Source: an uncultured Lachnospiraceae bacterium
GTDB lineage: Bacteria > Bacillota > Clostridia > Lachnospirales > Lachnospiraceae
DNA length: 16,220 nucleotides
Direction: 5' to 3'
Assembly (NCBI GenBank): GCA_910579425.1
Contig: CAJTVL010000087.1
Span: 1-16,220, forward strand
This document shows, one piece after another, positions 1 through 6,587 of the stretch. Each line of letters begins with the position of its first letter. Position 1 is the first letter of the stretch. The translations under genes and the position numbers were made by a program. The notes under the pieces were generated by a model. The model had not been told where the DNA came from. It worked only from the letters and a program-made list of their open reading frames with translations, and did not search any database.

Positions 1-120
1 AAGCGTCCAATACAAAAGTATTTCATGTAGATACGGCTATGGGACTGCGCCATGCCTTTTTTAGCAAGAAAAGCATGATTTTGATTGCGGGTTCTTTTGC
101 GATCAGTATTACCCTGTTTG
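1..120 (+). pseudogene. FtsX-like ABC transporter permease fragment
   Basis: Reading from base 3, the frame is open from the window edge and gives a stretch (VDTAMGLRHAFFSKKSM, then LIAGSFAISITLF) that I recognise as the segment just before and inside a transmembrane helix of FtsX/MacB-type permeases of bacitracin- or peptide-exporting ABC systems in Clostridia. In those proteins the helix continues into a large extracellular domain. Here the resemblance ends at about base 120. The frame then runs on to a stop at 345-347, but that tail (from EATEQNAF onward) does not resemble a permease and overlaps a response-regulator remnant on the other strand. The piece is therefore a truncated gene whose 5' part lies outside the window. 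An ATG at 39 is internal and is not a real start. The family call rests on memory of related sequences. Confidence 0.5.
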
Positions 121-170
121 AAGCTACAGAGCAGAATGCGTTCCATTATAATTGTTTCCGGGAGCATCGC

Positions 171-346
171 TTACATCTTGCTGAAACGGTATCCGATTCC
201 CTTTACCGTCTGTATTATTTAGGGCTGCCCGGATTTCTTTCGATCTTTTTCCGCAGGCCGCGTACTTTTGAGGTACTGTTGTCTTTGGAGGTAAACATCA
301 GAACGGGCAGGCTGCTTTCTTTCCGGAGCTTTCTCATCAGGTATTG
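171..346 (-). pseudogene. OmpR-family response regulator remnant, internally deleted
   Basis: On the minus strand, bases 337 down to 254 encode LRKESSLPVLMFTSKD followed by NSTSKVRGL. This is the beta4-alpha4 part of a receiver domain, where LPVLMLTAKD is common. The frame then jumps directly to RKKIERNPGSPK, the recognition helix and wing of an OmpR-type DNA-binding domain. After a one-base frame change near 215 the C-terminus IQTVKGIGYRFSKM follows, with stop TAA at 173-171. The phosphorylated aspartate region, the end of the receiver, the linker and most of the winged helix are absent, so about 120 residues are missing internally and about 70 at the start (estimated from the usual 225-235). 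A further ATG (minus strand, at 169-167) opens MLPETIIMERILL, perhaps the remains of a partner histidine kinase cut where the permease fragment begins. No function can remain. Confidence 0.6.
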
Positions 347-372
347 ACATATGGCCTACAAAGTGTTATCTT
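344..372 (+). promoter_or_regulatory. Sigma-A-type promoter of the blaI-M56 operon
   Basis: A perfect -35 hexamer TTGACA (344-349) is followed after exactly 17 bases by TATCTT (367-372, four of six matches to TATAAT). Transcription would begin near 379, about 50 bases before the BlaI-family start codon. The left arm of the dyad at 351-399 fills the spacer and the right arm covers the predicted start point, so a bound repressor would block polymerase. Confidence 0.6.
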
Positions 373-399
373 AAGATTGAACAACACTTTGTAGGCCAT
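351..399. promoter_or_regulatory. Perfect 17-bp inverted repeat, candidate BlaI-type operator
   Basis: ATGGCCTACAAAGTGTT (351-367) and its exact reverse complement (383-399) flank a 15-base centre. The arms lie between the -35 and -10 boxes and over the transcription start of the operon whose first gene is a BlaI-family repressor. Each arm contains TACAAAGTGT, an imperfect small dyad resembling the TACA-n-TGTA core that BlaI/MecI/CopY proteins bind, so two dimers could sit side by side. An alternative reading is an RNA hairpin, but no T-run follows the right arm, which argues against a terminator. Confidence 0.55.
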
Positions 400-431
400 A
401 ATCAATGAAATGAAAAAAGCAGGAGGTTGAA

Positions 432-806
432 ATGATACAACAGGTATCGGATTCGGAATTAATGAGGATCATATGGGACAACGGAGGAAGCGCTCTTTAC
501 GCGCAAATTATGGAGGAACTGGTAAGAACCGGCCATTCGTGGCAGAAAAATACCGTAATTACGCTGCTGTCCCGGCTGGTGGAAAAAGGTCTTTTAAGGA
601 CAAACAAGATTGGCCGCCGCAATGAATATACAGCCATAGTTTCGGAGGAGGATTATCAGGCGGCACAGACCAGGACGTTTCTTAACAAGCTGTATGAAGG
701 GAGTGCAAAGGGGCTTGTGGCGACACTGATACAAAAGGAAATGCTCTCGGCAGAGGATTATGAGGAGTTGAGACGGTTTTGGGAGAGCGGAGGGGAAGCG
801 GAATGA
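432..806 (+). CDS. blaI-like: BlaI/MecI/CopY-family transcriptional repressor
   Basis: This 124-residue protein has the family's usual length and layout: an N-terminal winged helix (about residues 1-75) and a C-terminal dimerisation segment. Recognisable elements are VSDSELMRIIWDNG at the start, the recognition-helix region WQKNTVITLLSRLVEKGLL, and the wing with GRRNEYTAIVSEEDY. Known members repress their own operon and are cleaved by, or respond to, a co-encoded M56 membrane protease. The start follows GGAGG with good spacing (gcaggaggttgaaATG). The stop overlaps the start of the M56 gene in ATGA (803-806), implying coupled translation. The dyad 351-399 in its promoter is the obvious candidate binding site. 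In the S. aureus proteins cleavage occurs at an Asn-Phe bond. I see no such pair here, so the inactivation mechanism may differ. The family is clear; the signal and the regulon are unknown. Confidence 0.92.
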   Translation: MIQQVSDSELMRIIWDNGGSALYAQIMEELVRTGHSWQKNTVITLLSRLVEKGLLRTNKIGRRNEYTAIVSEEDYQAAQTRTFLNKLYEGSAKGLVATLIQKEMLSAEDYEELRRFWESGGEAE

Positions 807-3271
807 ATGACATTTTAAAAACATTTCTTTCCATGTCGGTGTCCGGCTCGCTGCTGCTGCTCATTTTGCTGGCGGTGCGGCCTCTGTACCGAACCAGGGT
901 CAGTAAAAGATGGCAGTACTATATTTATCTGGTGGTCATTGCCCGTCTGCTTTTGCCCTTTGCGCCTCAGAGGAGTCTTGTGGGGGCGTTTTTTGAACAG
1001 GCACAGGAACGCTTTATGAACAGGCTGGCAGAGGCCCGGGCGGGAGGTTACGGTGATGTGGACGCCGGCGCAGATACCGATGGGGAAGAAGCGTATGTCG
1101 GCGTCGGAGCCGTTACGGAGGCGGCGTCCCGGGAGCCGGGCCGAAGCACGTCGGATGGGGAAAATGGGAAGGGCTCAGGCGAAGGGAACCGGGAAGGGTG
1201 GAAGCGTCCGGAAAAAATCATAGCGCGGCTTTGTTCAAATCTCTGGCTGCTCTGGCTGGGAACTGCCCTGATTCTTTTTATCAGAAAAATCACCGTTTAT
1301 CAGAGCTTTGTAAAATATATAAAAGCCGGGAGCAGGGAAGCGGAGGAAATTAAGCTTCTGGAACAGCTCTCAGAGGCCGGAGCAGAGCTGGGGCTGAAAC
1401 GGCCTGTGGAGCTTTATGATAACGGGCTGATTTCCTCCCCCTTGCTGCTTGGATTTTTCCATCCCTGTATCATACTTCCGGAGACAGACTGGTCGGAGGC
1501 GGATTTCGGATATATCGTCCGGCATGAGCTGATACATTATAAGCGTGGAGACATGATATATAAATGGCTGGTACAGACGGTGCTCTGCCTGCATTGGTTC
1601 AATCCTCTGGTTTACCGGATGGAGAGGGAAATTGGCCGGGCCTGTGAGCTTGCCTGCGACGAGGCGGTTTTGGAGATGCTGGATGGGAAAGGGAGGCGTT
1701 CTTATGGGGATATGCTGCTGCGCGCCATGGAGAAGGGCGGAAGCTATAAAGATTCCCTTGCATCCCTTACATTGAATGAAAGTGCGGAGCTGTTAAAGGA
1801 AAGGTTAGGTGCGATTATGGACTTTAAGAAAATTTCAAAAGGAGCAAAAGGCTGTTCCCTGCTTCTTGCGCTGTTGTTTGCGGCAGGAGCAATGGAAATG
1901 GGGGCTTATGCCGGTTCCGGTGTCAGTGAGACTGCTTTGGCAGAGAAGAAAGGGGAGCAGGACGCGGCTTTTCGTTATACGCAGGAGGGGTATTATGAGG
2001 CGCCTTTTCTGTTTGAGATCGGATGGAATGTAAACGAAAACGCAGGGGATACTTTTGCAGGAATGGAACTGGATTTGGGGGATGAGAGCAGCATGACGGT
2101 CTTTTATACAGACGAGGGAGCAGGTCTTTGGGAGGAGAAAGAAGCTGTGGATGCCCTTGTGCTTTTGCTTACCCGGCTGAAAAGCGAGAGCGCCGGCTTG
2201 GAGTTTCCGCTGATTCGTCCTCTGGTGGTCAGCGTACAGAATATGGACGGCAAGGATTCCCTGGTTTTGGCAAAGGAACATTACCGGGACGGAAATATTG
2301 CAGGATTTGCGGCAGTTTTTGTAATGCTGACCCAGGAGCAGCAAAGCGCCCTGCTGCAGAAAGCTTATGAGGATGACAGGATCGCTTTCTTTTCCGCTGC
2401 GCTTGACCGGGTGAAGGAAAACAGCGGACTGATAGGGAGTTTTGCGCAAAGGGCTTACAGGGAGGACAATATTTCCTTTTTTTCTGTTCTTGCAGATCAT
2501 ATGAGCCGGGAGGCTCTGGAAGATTGGGGGTCTAAAGCTGCCGCAGATAAAAAAAGAAGCTTTCAGGCGATGCTGTTTGACAAATCGGGAGCGGATGAGC
2601 AGAAAGAGGCCCTGGAGAGGGAGCTGGATGCCCAAAGGATTGAAGAATATCTTTCTTACGGCATTACCCGTGAGGGAGAGGCGTTTTATTATCAGGGAAA
2701 AATGATAAGGACTCTGCTGGATATAAGGCAGGACAGCTCCGTTGTAACTTTGGAACAAAATCCCCGTGGAGAGGCGGATATCCGGATTGAGCGGGATAAA
2801 AGCGGGGGGATTGAGAGTGTGAGGTATTTAACCCAGGCAGAGGTAAAGGAGCTTTTTGGCGACGGAGAGGAAACGGATCCGGAGCTTTCGGACGAGGAGA
2901 ATGGCGTTTTTTCGGATTGGAAGGAGGAAAAAAATAAAGGCGATTTGGCAGAGCAGGCAGGCGTCTGCCGTCTGAAAAGAGAAGAGCTGCCGGAGTCTGT
3001 GACACAGGCCATGCAAAGCTGCGAGGTCAGAACCTGGTATGTGATCTGTGACGGTGGGGAGCAGTATATTTATTACAATGGATTTGCCTGGGAGTATGCC
3101 TATGAGCCTGTGCGGCTTGAGGAAGAATGGCAGATTCGGATCGAGCGGCTGCGCAAAAAGGACAGCGGGTATCTGCTGATCCGGCTTTCGGATGAAGCTC
3201 CTGTTGCGATCACCTGTGACGGGGCGGAGGTTGTGCCAAAGACGGTGGAATGCGAGGCTGGGGATAATTGA
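803..3271 (+). CDS. M56-family (BlaR1-like) membrane metalloprotease with repeat-bearing ectodomain
   Basis: The start chosen is ATG at 803, which overlaps the repressor stop as ATGA and has AGGGG upstream; it yields 822 residues. Membrane helices are visible near residues 10-27 and 38-53, at about 147-162, and at about 346-368. Between the second and third lies a low-complexity Gly/Glu/Asp-rich stretch (about 78-135). The zinc-protease core holds HELIH (H241, E242, H245), then LHWFNPLVYRMEREIGRACELACDE pieces, with E282 the likely third ligand. This matches M56 gluzincins that cleave or relieve a BlaI repressor. The roughly 450-residue C-terminal part after the last helix is not the penicillin-binding sensor of BlaR1. 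It contains repeats of the type EDD.IAFFS (about 495-585) and a segment AFYYQGKMIRTLLDIR near 625, a combination common in Lachnospiraceae M56 proteins. The inducer is unknown. The neighbouring pair suggests a sensor-repressor module. Confidence 0.85.
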   Translation: MNDILKTFLSMSVSGSLLLLILLAVRPLYRTRVSKRWQYYIYLVVIARLLLPFAPQRSLVGAFFEQAQERFMNRLAEARAGGYGDVDAGADTDGEEAYVGVGAVTEAASREPGRSTSDGENGKGSGEGNREGWKRPEKIIARLCSNLWLLWLGTALILFIRKITVYQSFVKYIKAGSREAEEIKLLEQLSEAGAELGLKRPVELYDNGLISSPLLLGFFHPCIILPETDWSEADFGYIVRHELIHYKRGDMIYKWLVQTVLCLHWFNPLVYRMEREIGRACELACDEAVLEMLDGKGRRSYGDMLLRAMEKGGSYKDSLASLTLNESAELLKERLGAIMDFKKISKGAKGCSLLLALLFAAGAMEMGAYAGSGVSETALAEKKGEQDAAFRYTQEGYYEAPFLFEIGWNVNENAGDTFAGMELDLGDESSMTVFYTDEGAGLWEEKEAVDALVLLLTRLKSESAGLEFPLIRPLVVSVQNMDGKDSLVLAKEHYRDGNIAGFAAVFVMLTQEQQSALLQKAYEDDRIAFFSAALDRVKENSGLIGSFAQRAYREDNISFFSVLADHMSREALEDWGSKAAADKKRSFQAMLFDKSGADEQKEALERELDAQRIEEYLSYGITREGEAFYYQGKMIRTLLDIRQDSSVVTLEQNPRGEADIRIERDKSGGIESVRYLTQAEVKELFGDGEETDPELSDEENGVFSDWKEEKNKGDLAEQAGVCRLKREELPESVTQAMQSCEVRTWYVICDGGEQYIYYNGFAWEYAYEPVRLEEEWQIRIERLRKKDSGYLLIRLSDEAPVAITCDGAEVVPKTVECEAGDN

Positions 3272-3281
3272 TCAGGGAGAT

Positions 3282-3316
3282 GGCCACGGATGAATCAGCT
3301 GGCCTTTTCTTCTTTT
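3282..3316 (+). terminator. Probable intrinsic terminator after the M56 gene
   Basis: GGCCA (3282-3286) can pair with TGGCC (3300-3304) around a 13-base loop, and TTTTCTTCTTTT follows. The stem is short, but it stands 10 bases past the M56 stop codon where a terminator is expected. Confidence 0.5.
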
Positions 3317-3329
3317 GCCTGTAATGCGA

Positions 3330-3358
3330 TTGTTTGACTGGAGTTAGAATGATATAAT
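3330..3358 (+). promoter_or_regulatory. Extended -10 promoter of the methyltransferase remnant
   Basis: A perfect TATAAT (3353-3358) preceded by TGA (3350-3352) forms an extended -10. The -35 candidate TTGTTT (3330-3335) lies 17 bases away and is weak, which extended -10 promoters tolerate. It would drive the broken methyltransferase and, by readthrough, the macrodomain gene. Confidence 0.5.
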
Positions 3359-3395
3359 AGGTAACAGACGAAAATCTGAAAAAGGAGAGCATACC

Positions 3396-3913
3396 ATGGC
3401 CTATCAGGATATAAATGCAAAGACCATTGACGGTTGGGTCAAAGGAGGATGGGAATGGGGAGTACCGATTGACCACTGCGTATATGAAGCTGCGAAAAGC
3501 GGAGTGTGGGATGTGAAACTGACTCCCACCAAATTTGTCCCCCATGAATGGTATTTTTCATCCCGTATCAAATTGTTATGTTGAGGAAGTGATTCCAATC
3601 TGGAAAGAATGCTATCGTGTATTAAAAAGTCCGGGAATTCTTCTTGCGGGAATGGACAACGGAATTAACTTTTTGTTTGAGGGAGAGGATGAAAAGGAAG
3701 TGGTCAATTCATTCCCTTTCAATCCCCTGAAAAATCCGGAGCAGATGAAGCTGCTGGAGAAAAACAATGAGGGGGTACAGTTTTCTCATACTTTGGAGGA
3801 GCCGGCTTGCGGCAGGGTTTCGATTGACGGAATTATATGAGGATACGAACGGCAGCGGCAGGCTGCATGAAATGAATATTCCCTGTTTTATTGCAACCAG
3901 AGCGGTGAAATAA
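3396..3913 (+). pseudogene. Class I SAM-dependent methyltransferase, broken
   Basis: The first frame (from ATG 3396, after AAAGGAG) gives MAYQDINAKTIDGWVKGGWE and continues to TPTKFVPHEW, the usual beginning of a well-known Clostridia methyltransferase family. Where the glycine-rich SAM-binding loop should follow, the sequence jumps out of frame to IFHPVSNCYVEEVIPIWKEC (from 3553), which belongs well past the cofactor-binding motifs. About 70 residues are missing (estimate from the usual 250 or so). That second frame runs to VSIDGII and stops at 3838-3840. The true C-terminus (AGFRLTELYED, then LHEMNIPCFIATRAVK) is found one frame over and ends at 3911-3913, so there is a second frameshift near 3800-3812. 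Two independent lesions and loss of the SAM site make it non-functional. Confidence 0.85.
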
Positions 3914-3927
3914 GACAGGGGCAAAGG

Positions 3928-4722
3928 ATGGCAGGAGGAATGGACATTTTGGATCAGGGCAGACGAAGAGAATTTTTGATAAAGGAACTGCTGCAGGAGG
4001 ATGTGAGGTATCAGGGCATGGAGCTCCCCCGGGGAGAGGAGCCGCAAAAGCAGCTCCTGAGAGGTCTGATGAATATCCGGCCTCCGAAGAAAATCAGCAG
4101 AAAGTTCCTGGAGGTGCAGGATGCCTACCTGAAAGCGGAGGCGGAATCGAAGGGGATCACAGAGCTGGATGATTTAGAGCCGGTTTCGGATGGGCTCTAT
4201 CTTTGGCAGGGGGATATTACCACGCTGCGCTGTGATGCCATTGTGAACGCGGCCAACAGCGGTATGACCGGATGCTATGTGCCGAATCACAGATGTATTG
4301 ACAACTGTATCCACTCTTTCAGCGGAATACAGCTTCGATTAGAATGTGCGGAAATAATGGAGCGGCAGGGGCATGAGGAGGAAACCGGAAAGGCGAAGCT
4401 GACAAAGGCCTATAACCTTCCATGCAGATATATTCTGCATACGGTGGGCCCGATCATAAGAGGGGAGCTCACAGAGGAAGACTGCGATTTGTTAAGGCAA
4501 TGTTACGATTCCTGTCTGGCTTTGGCGGCAGAAAACCGTCTGGAAAGCGTGGCCTTTTGCTGCATTTCTACCGGAGAATTTCATTTTCCCAATGATAAGG
4601 CGGCACAGATTGCGGTAAATACCGTGAAAAAACATATGCAAAAAGGCACAAGCGTGAAGAAGGTGGTCTTTAATGTGTTTAAAGACCTGGACAGGGAAAT
4701 CTACAGCAGATTGCTGGGATAG
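3928..4722 (+). CDS. Zinc-dependent macrodomain protein-ADP-ribose hydrolase
   Basis: The 264 residues match the length of the bacterial zinc-macrodomain family, which removes ADP-ribose from modified proteins. An N-terminal helical extension (about 1-85) precedes the macrodomain. Visible motifs are GDI (95-97), NAAN (107-110), the zinc signature C116, H121 and C123 in GCYVPNHRCIDNCIH, and the distal-ribose loop CISTGEFHFPND (212-223). The first ATG (3928) is preferred because AGGGG (3917-3921) lies six bases ahead; an internal ATG at 3940 has its Shine-Dalgarno too close. In streptococci and staphylococci this family sits beside a SirTM sirtuin, a GcvH-like protein and a lipoate ligase. None of these is in this window, so here it stands alone between two broken genes. 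Its substrate is therefore open. All motifs are intact and the reading frame is clean. Confidence 0.9.
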   Translation: MAGGMDILDQGRRREFLIKELLQEDVRYQGMELPRGEEPQKQLLRGLMNIRPPKKISRKFLEVQDAYLKAEAESKGITELDDLEPVSDGLYLWQGDITTLRCDAIVNAANSGMTGCYVPNHRCIDNCIHSFSGIQLRLECAEIMERQGHEEETGKAKLTKAYNLPCRYILHTVGPIIRGELTEEDCDLLRQCYDSCLALAAENRLESVAFCCISTGEFHFPNDKAAQIAVNTVKKHMQKGTSVKKVVFNVFKDLDREIYSRLLG

Positions 4723-4730
4723 GATGAAAC

Positions 4731-5357
4731 CGCCGGGCGGTCCATGAGATCTGCAAAAATTATAAGATCGAGTCCTTAATGACCTTCGGCGGGGAACCCT
4801 TACTTTATCCTGAAACGGTATGTAAAATACATAAGGCGGCCAGGGAGACGGGGATCGCAAAAAGGTCAGTCATTACCAACGGATTTTTCAGCAGGGACAG
4901 AGGGAGGATCAAAGAGGTGGCGTGCATGTTGGCCGAAAGCAGAGTCGGCGCTATCCTTTTGTCTGCGGATGCGTTTCATCAGGAAACAATCCCGCTGGAA
5001 TATGCAGCACACTTTGCAGAATGTGTGTTGGCAGCCGGCGTCGCCATCCGGGTACATCCCGCATGGCTGGTAAGCGAAGAAGACAATAATCCCTATAATC
5101 GGAAGACCAGGGAAATCCTCCGGGCGTTTACACAGATAGGGCTTGGGGTTTCCTCCGGAAATGTGATTTTTCCAAGCGGAAATGCCCAAAAATATTTGGC
5201 AGAATACTTTGATGAGCGCAGGGAATATGTGAATCCTTACGAGGAAGATCCGCTGGATATAAAAGCCATTTGTTTTTCGCCCGACGGGCAGGTGTTAAAC
5301 GGGAATGTGTACAAAGCCGGCATTATGGATATTTTAGAGGGGTATTCGCCGGATTAA
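4731..5357 (+). pseudogene. Radical SAM protein lacking its N-terminal iron-sulfur segment
   Basis: From about 4731 the frame reads AVHEICKNYKIESLMTFGGE and then PLLYP, matching the middle of radical SAM proteins (the GGEP motif binds the SAM amino group). The rest is well kept: SVITNGFFS, LLSADAFHQETIPLEYA, AWLVSEEDNNPYNRKTRE and the C-terminus ending at 5357. Upstream in the same frame is a TGA at 4725-4727, only three bases after the macrodomain stop. The expected start and the CxxxCxxC motif that holds the 4Fe-4S cluster are absent: about 30-45 residues lost. An ATG at 4779 could open a 192-residue product, but it has no clear ribosome binding site and would lack the cluster, so it could not catalyse radical chemistry. 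The deletion apparently fused the 3' end of the macrodomain locus to the middle of this gene. Confidence 0.75.
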
Positions 5358-5379
5358 CCACTGATCAGGAGGATTGGAA

Positions 5380-5823
5380 ATGAACATACGAAAAGCAGCC
5401 ATTCAGGATCTGTCCAGAATTGCGGAAATTCTGGTTTTTGTAAAAAGGATGAACTACCGCCGAATCTTTCAGGATGACGCGGTTTCTTTCGGTGTGCTGC
5501 AGGTGCTCTCGGTGGCGGAGGAATATGCGGACCCTGAGATTTTAGAACATATATGGGTCTATGACGACGGATTTGTAAAAGGGCTGATTCATATAGAAGG
5601 AAAGCAGATCAGGGAGCTGTATGTGGATTCTTTCTTTGAGAATCAGGGGATAGGGGCAGAGCTGATCGAATTTGCCAAAAGAGAGTTTGGGGCTGCAAGT
5701 TTGTGGGTGCTTGAAAAGAATACCGGTGCCATTCGTTTTTATGAGGCCCATGGATTTCGCCGGACCGACACGAGGAAACTGGAAGAGGGCACTGCCGAAT
5801 ATATTGTGATGATGGAGAGGTGA
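5380..5823 (+). CDS. GNAT-family N-acetyltransferase
   Basis: The start is ATG 5380, seven bases after AGGAGG (5367-5372); an in-frame TTG at 5374 is less well placed. The 147-residue protein has the single-domain GNAT fold size. The acetyl-CoA-binding motif A spans about 79-97, with ELYVDSFFENQGIGAELIEF containing the Q/R-x-x-G-x-G/A loop (Q89-G90-I91-G92-A93). It is followed by N114 in the beta5 region and by FYEAHGFRRT (120-129), the usual C-terminal signature. It transfers an acetyl group from acetyl-CoA to an amine; the substrate cannot be read from sequence. It starts 22 bases after the radical SAM remnant and was probably co-transcribed with it. The gene is intact. Confidence 0.88.
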   Translation: MNIRKAAIQDLSRIAEILVFVKRMNYRRIFQDDAVSFGVLQVLSVAEEYADPEILEHIWVYDDGFVKGLIHIEGKQIRELYVDSFFENQGIGAELIEFAKREFGAASLWVLEKNTGAIRFYEAHGFRRTDTRKLEEGTAEYIVMMER

Positions 5824-5830
5824 TGCAAAG

Positions 5831-5876
5831 TATAGTAAACGACAAAATAATTTGTCGTTTACTATAACTCTTTTAT
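5831..5876. terminator. Perfect 16-bp inverted repeat, probable terminator
   Basis: TATAGTAAACGACAAA (5831-5846) and its exact reverse complement (5851-5866) enclose a four-base loop ATAA. It lies seven bases after the acetyltransferase stop and is followed by the modest T-stretch CTCTTTTATT. Position favours transcription termination, perhaps in both directions. Its perfection and AT-rich stem also fit a protein-binding site just upstream of the Uma2 promoter. Confidence 0.5.
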
Positions 5877-5890
5877 TCGTCGTATTATCA

Positions 5891-5899
5891 TGATATAAT
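5891..5899 (+). promoter_or_regulatory. Extended -10 promoter of the Uma2 gene
   Basis: TGA-TATAAT (5891-5899) is a consensus extended -10 element. The -35 position (5871-5876, TTTTAT) is poor. The start point would be near 5906, giving a very short leader before ATG 5924. Confidence 0.5.
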
Positions 5900-5923
5900 A
5901 TACGTAAGAAAGGATGTGTGGAT

Positions 5924-6475
5924 ATGGCATTAGCGGCAGGTGAACATTGGAGAGACGAGAAAATAAATGGTGTAATTTATGACATGTCTCCGGCACCAGG
6001 GTATCAGCATGGGATCATTAATAACAATATTAATACAATAATAAAGCAAGGCCTGAAAAACAGTCTTTGTCTGGTCTTTATGGAGAATCTTGATTTTAAA
6101 TATCACCCCGACATAAATGATGATTATCTTTGCCCTGACATAATGGTGATCTGTGACCGGAAGCATTTAAAGGGGGGAGCCTACAGCGGCGTGCCGAAAT
6201 TGATCGTTGAGACATTAAGTCCTTCTACGGCAAAGAAAGACAGGTCGGAGAAGATGGAAATTTATGAAGCGGCCGGTGTGGAGGAATACTGGATCGTCTC
6301 TCCCCGTGGGTCTGTGGAAATATATTATCTTGAAGATGGTAAATACATTTTGGAGCAATCCTATATACTGCAGGAAGACAAAGAGGATGACGATTACAAT
6401 GCAGAGAGTGAAATAAGCCTCAGGGCATTTCCCCACATCAGGATGACTCTTGGGGAAATATTCGAGGGGTTATAA
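5924..6475 (+). CDS. Uma2 family (DUF820) restriction-endonuclease-like protein
   Basis: With ATG 5924 (AAGGA about ten bases ahead) the product is 183 residues, the usual Uma2 size; a GTG at 5918 is possible but sits too near the ribosome binding site. Family landmarks are the N-terminal GVIYDMSPAPGYQHG, then YLCPDIMVICD (D72), LIVETLSPSTAKKDRSEKM (E96, with K104/K105 and K110 as candidate lysines) and YEAAGVEEYWIV. These lay out a PD-(D/E)xK nuclease-type core. Uma2 proteins are numerous in cyanobacteria and Clostridia, and their biological role is unsettled; suggested links to mobile DNA are unproven. It appears monocistronic, with its own promoter and the strong palindrome 5831-5866 ahead. 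The reading frame is intact and all core residues are present. Confidence 0.85.
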   Translation: MALAAGEHWRDEKINGVIYDMSPAPGYQHGIINNNINTIIKQGLKNSLCLVFMENLDFKYHPDINDDYLCPDIMVICDRKHLKGGAYSGVPKLIVETLSPSTAKKDRSEKMEIYEAAGVEEYWIVSPRGSVEIYYLEDGKYILEQSYILQEDKEDDDYNAESEISLRAFPHIRMTLGEIFEGL

Positions 6476-6587
6476 AACGGGACTTTATCTCCTGAAATTC
6501 CACTTTATATGGTGGTAAACTCTGTGATTCCGTGTTAGACTGGAAGTTACAGCGGTTTTAAAGAACCGATTATGAAGGAGGAAAGAG

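Noticed and set aside
39..347. 102-residue protein on the plus strand
   Set aside because: Only its first third matches a permease; the ATG is internal to that frame and the remainder is antisense to a response-regulator remnant.
1023..1207. Low-complexity Gly/Glu/Asp stretch of the M56 gene as a tandem DNA repeat
   Set aside because: The codons do not form regular repeated units; it is a biased protein linker, not a DNA repeat array.
1835..2758. 307-codon minus-strand reading frame
   Set aside because: It lies wholly antisense to the M56 gene, has no family resemblance or ribosome binding site, and is rich in residues expected from reverse-reading a GC-biased gene.
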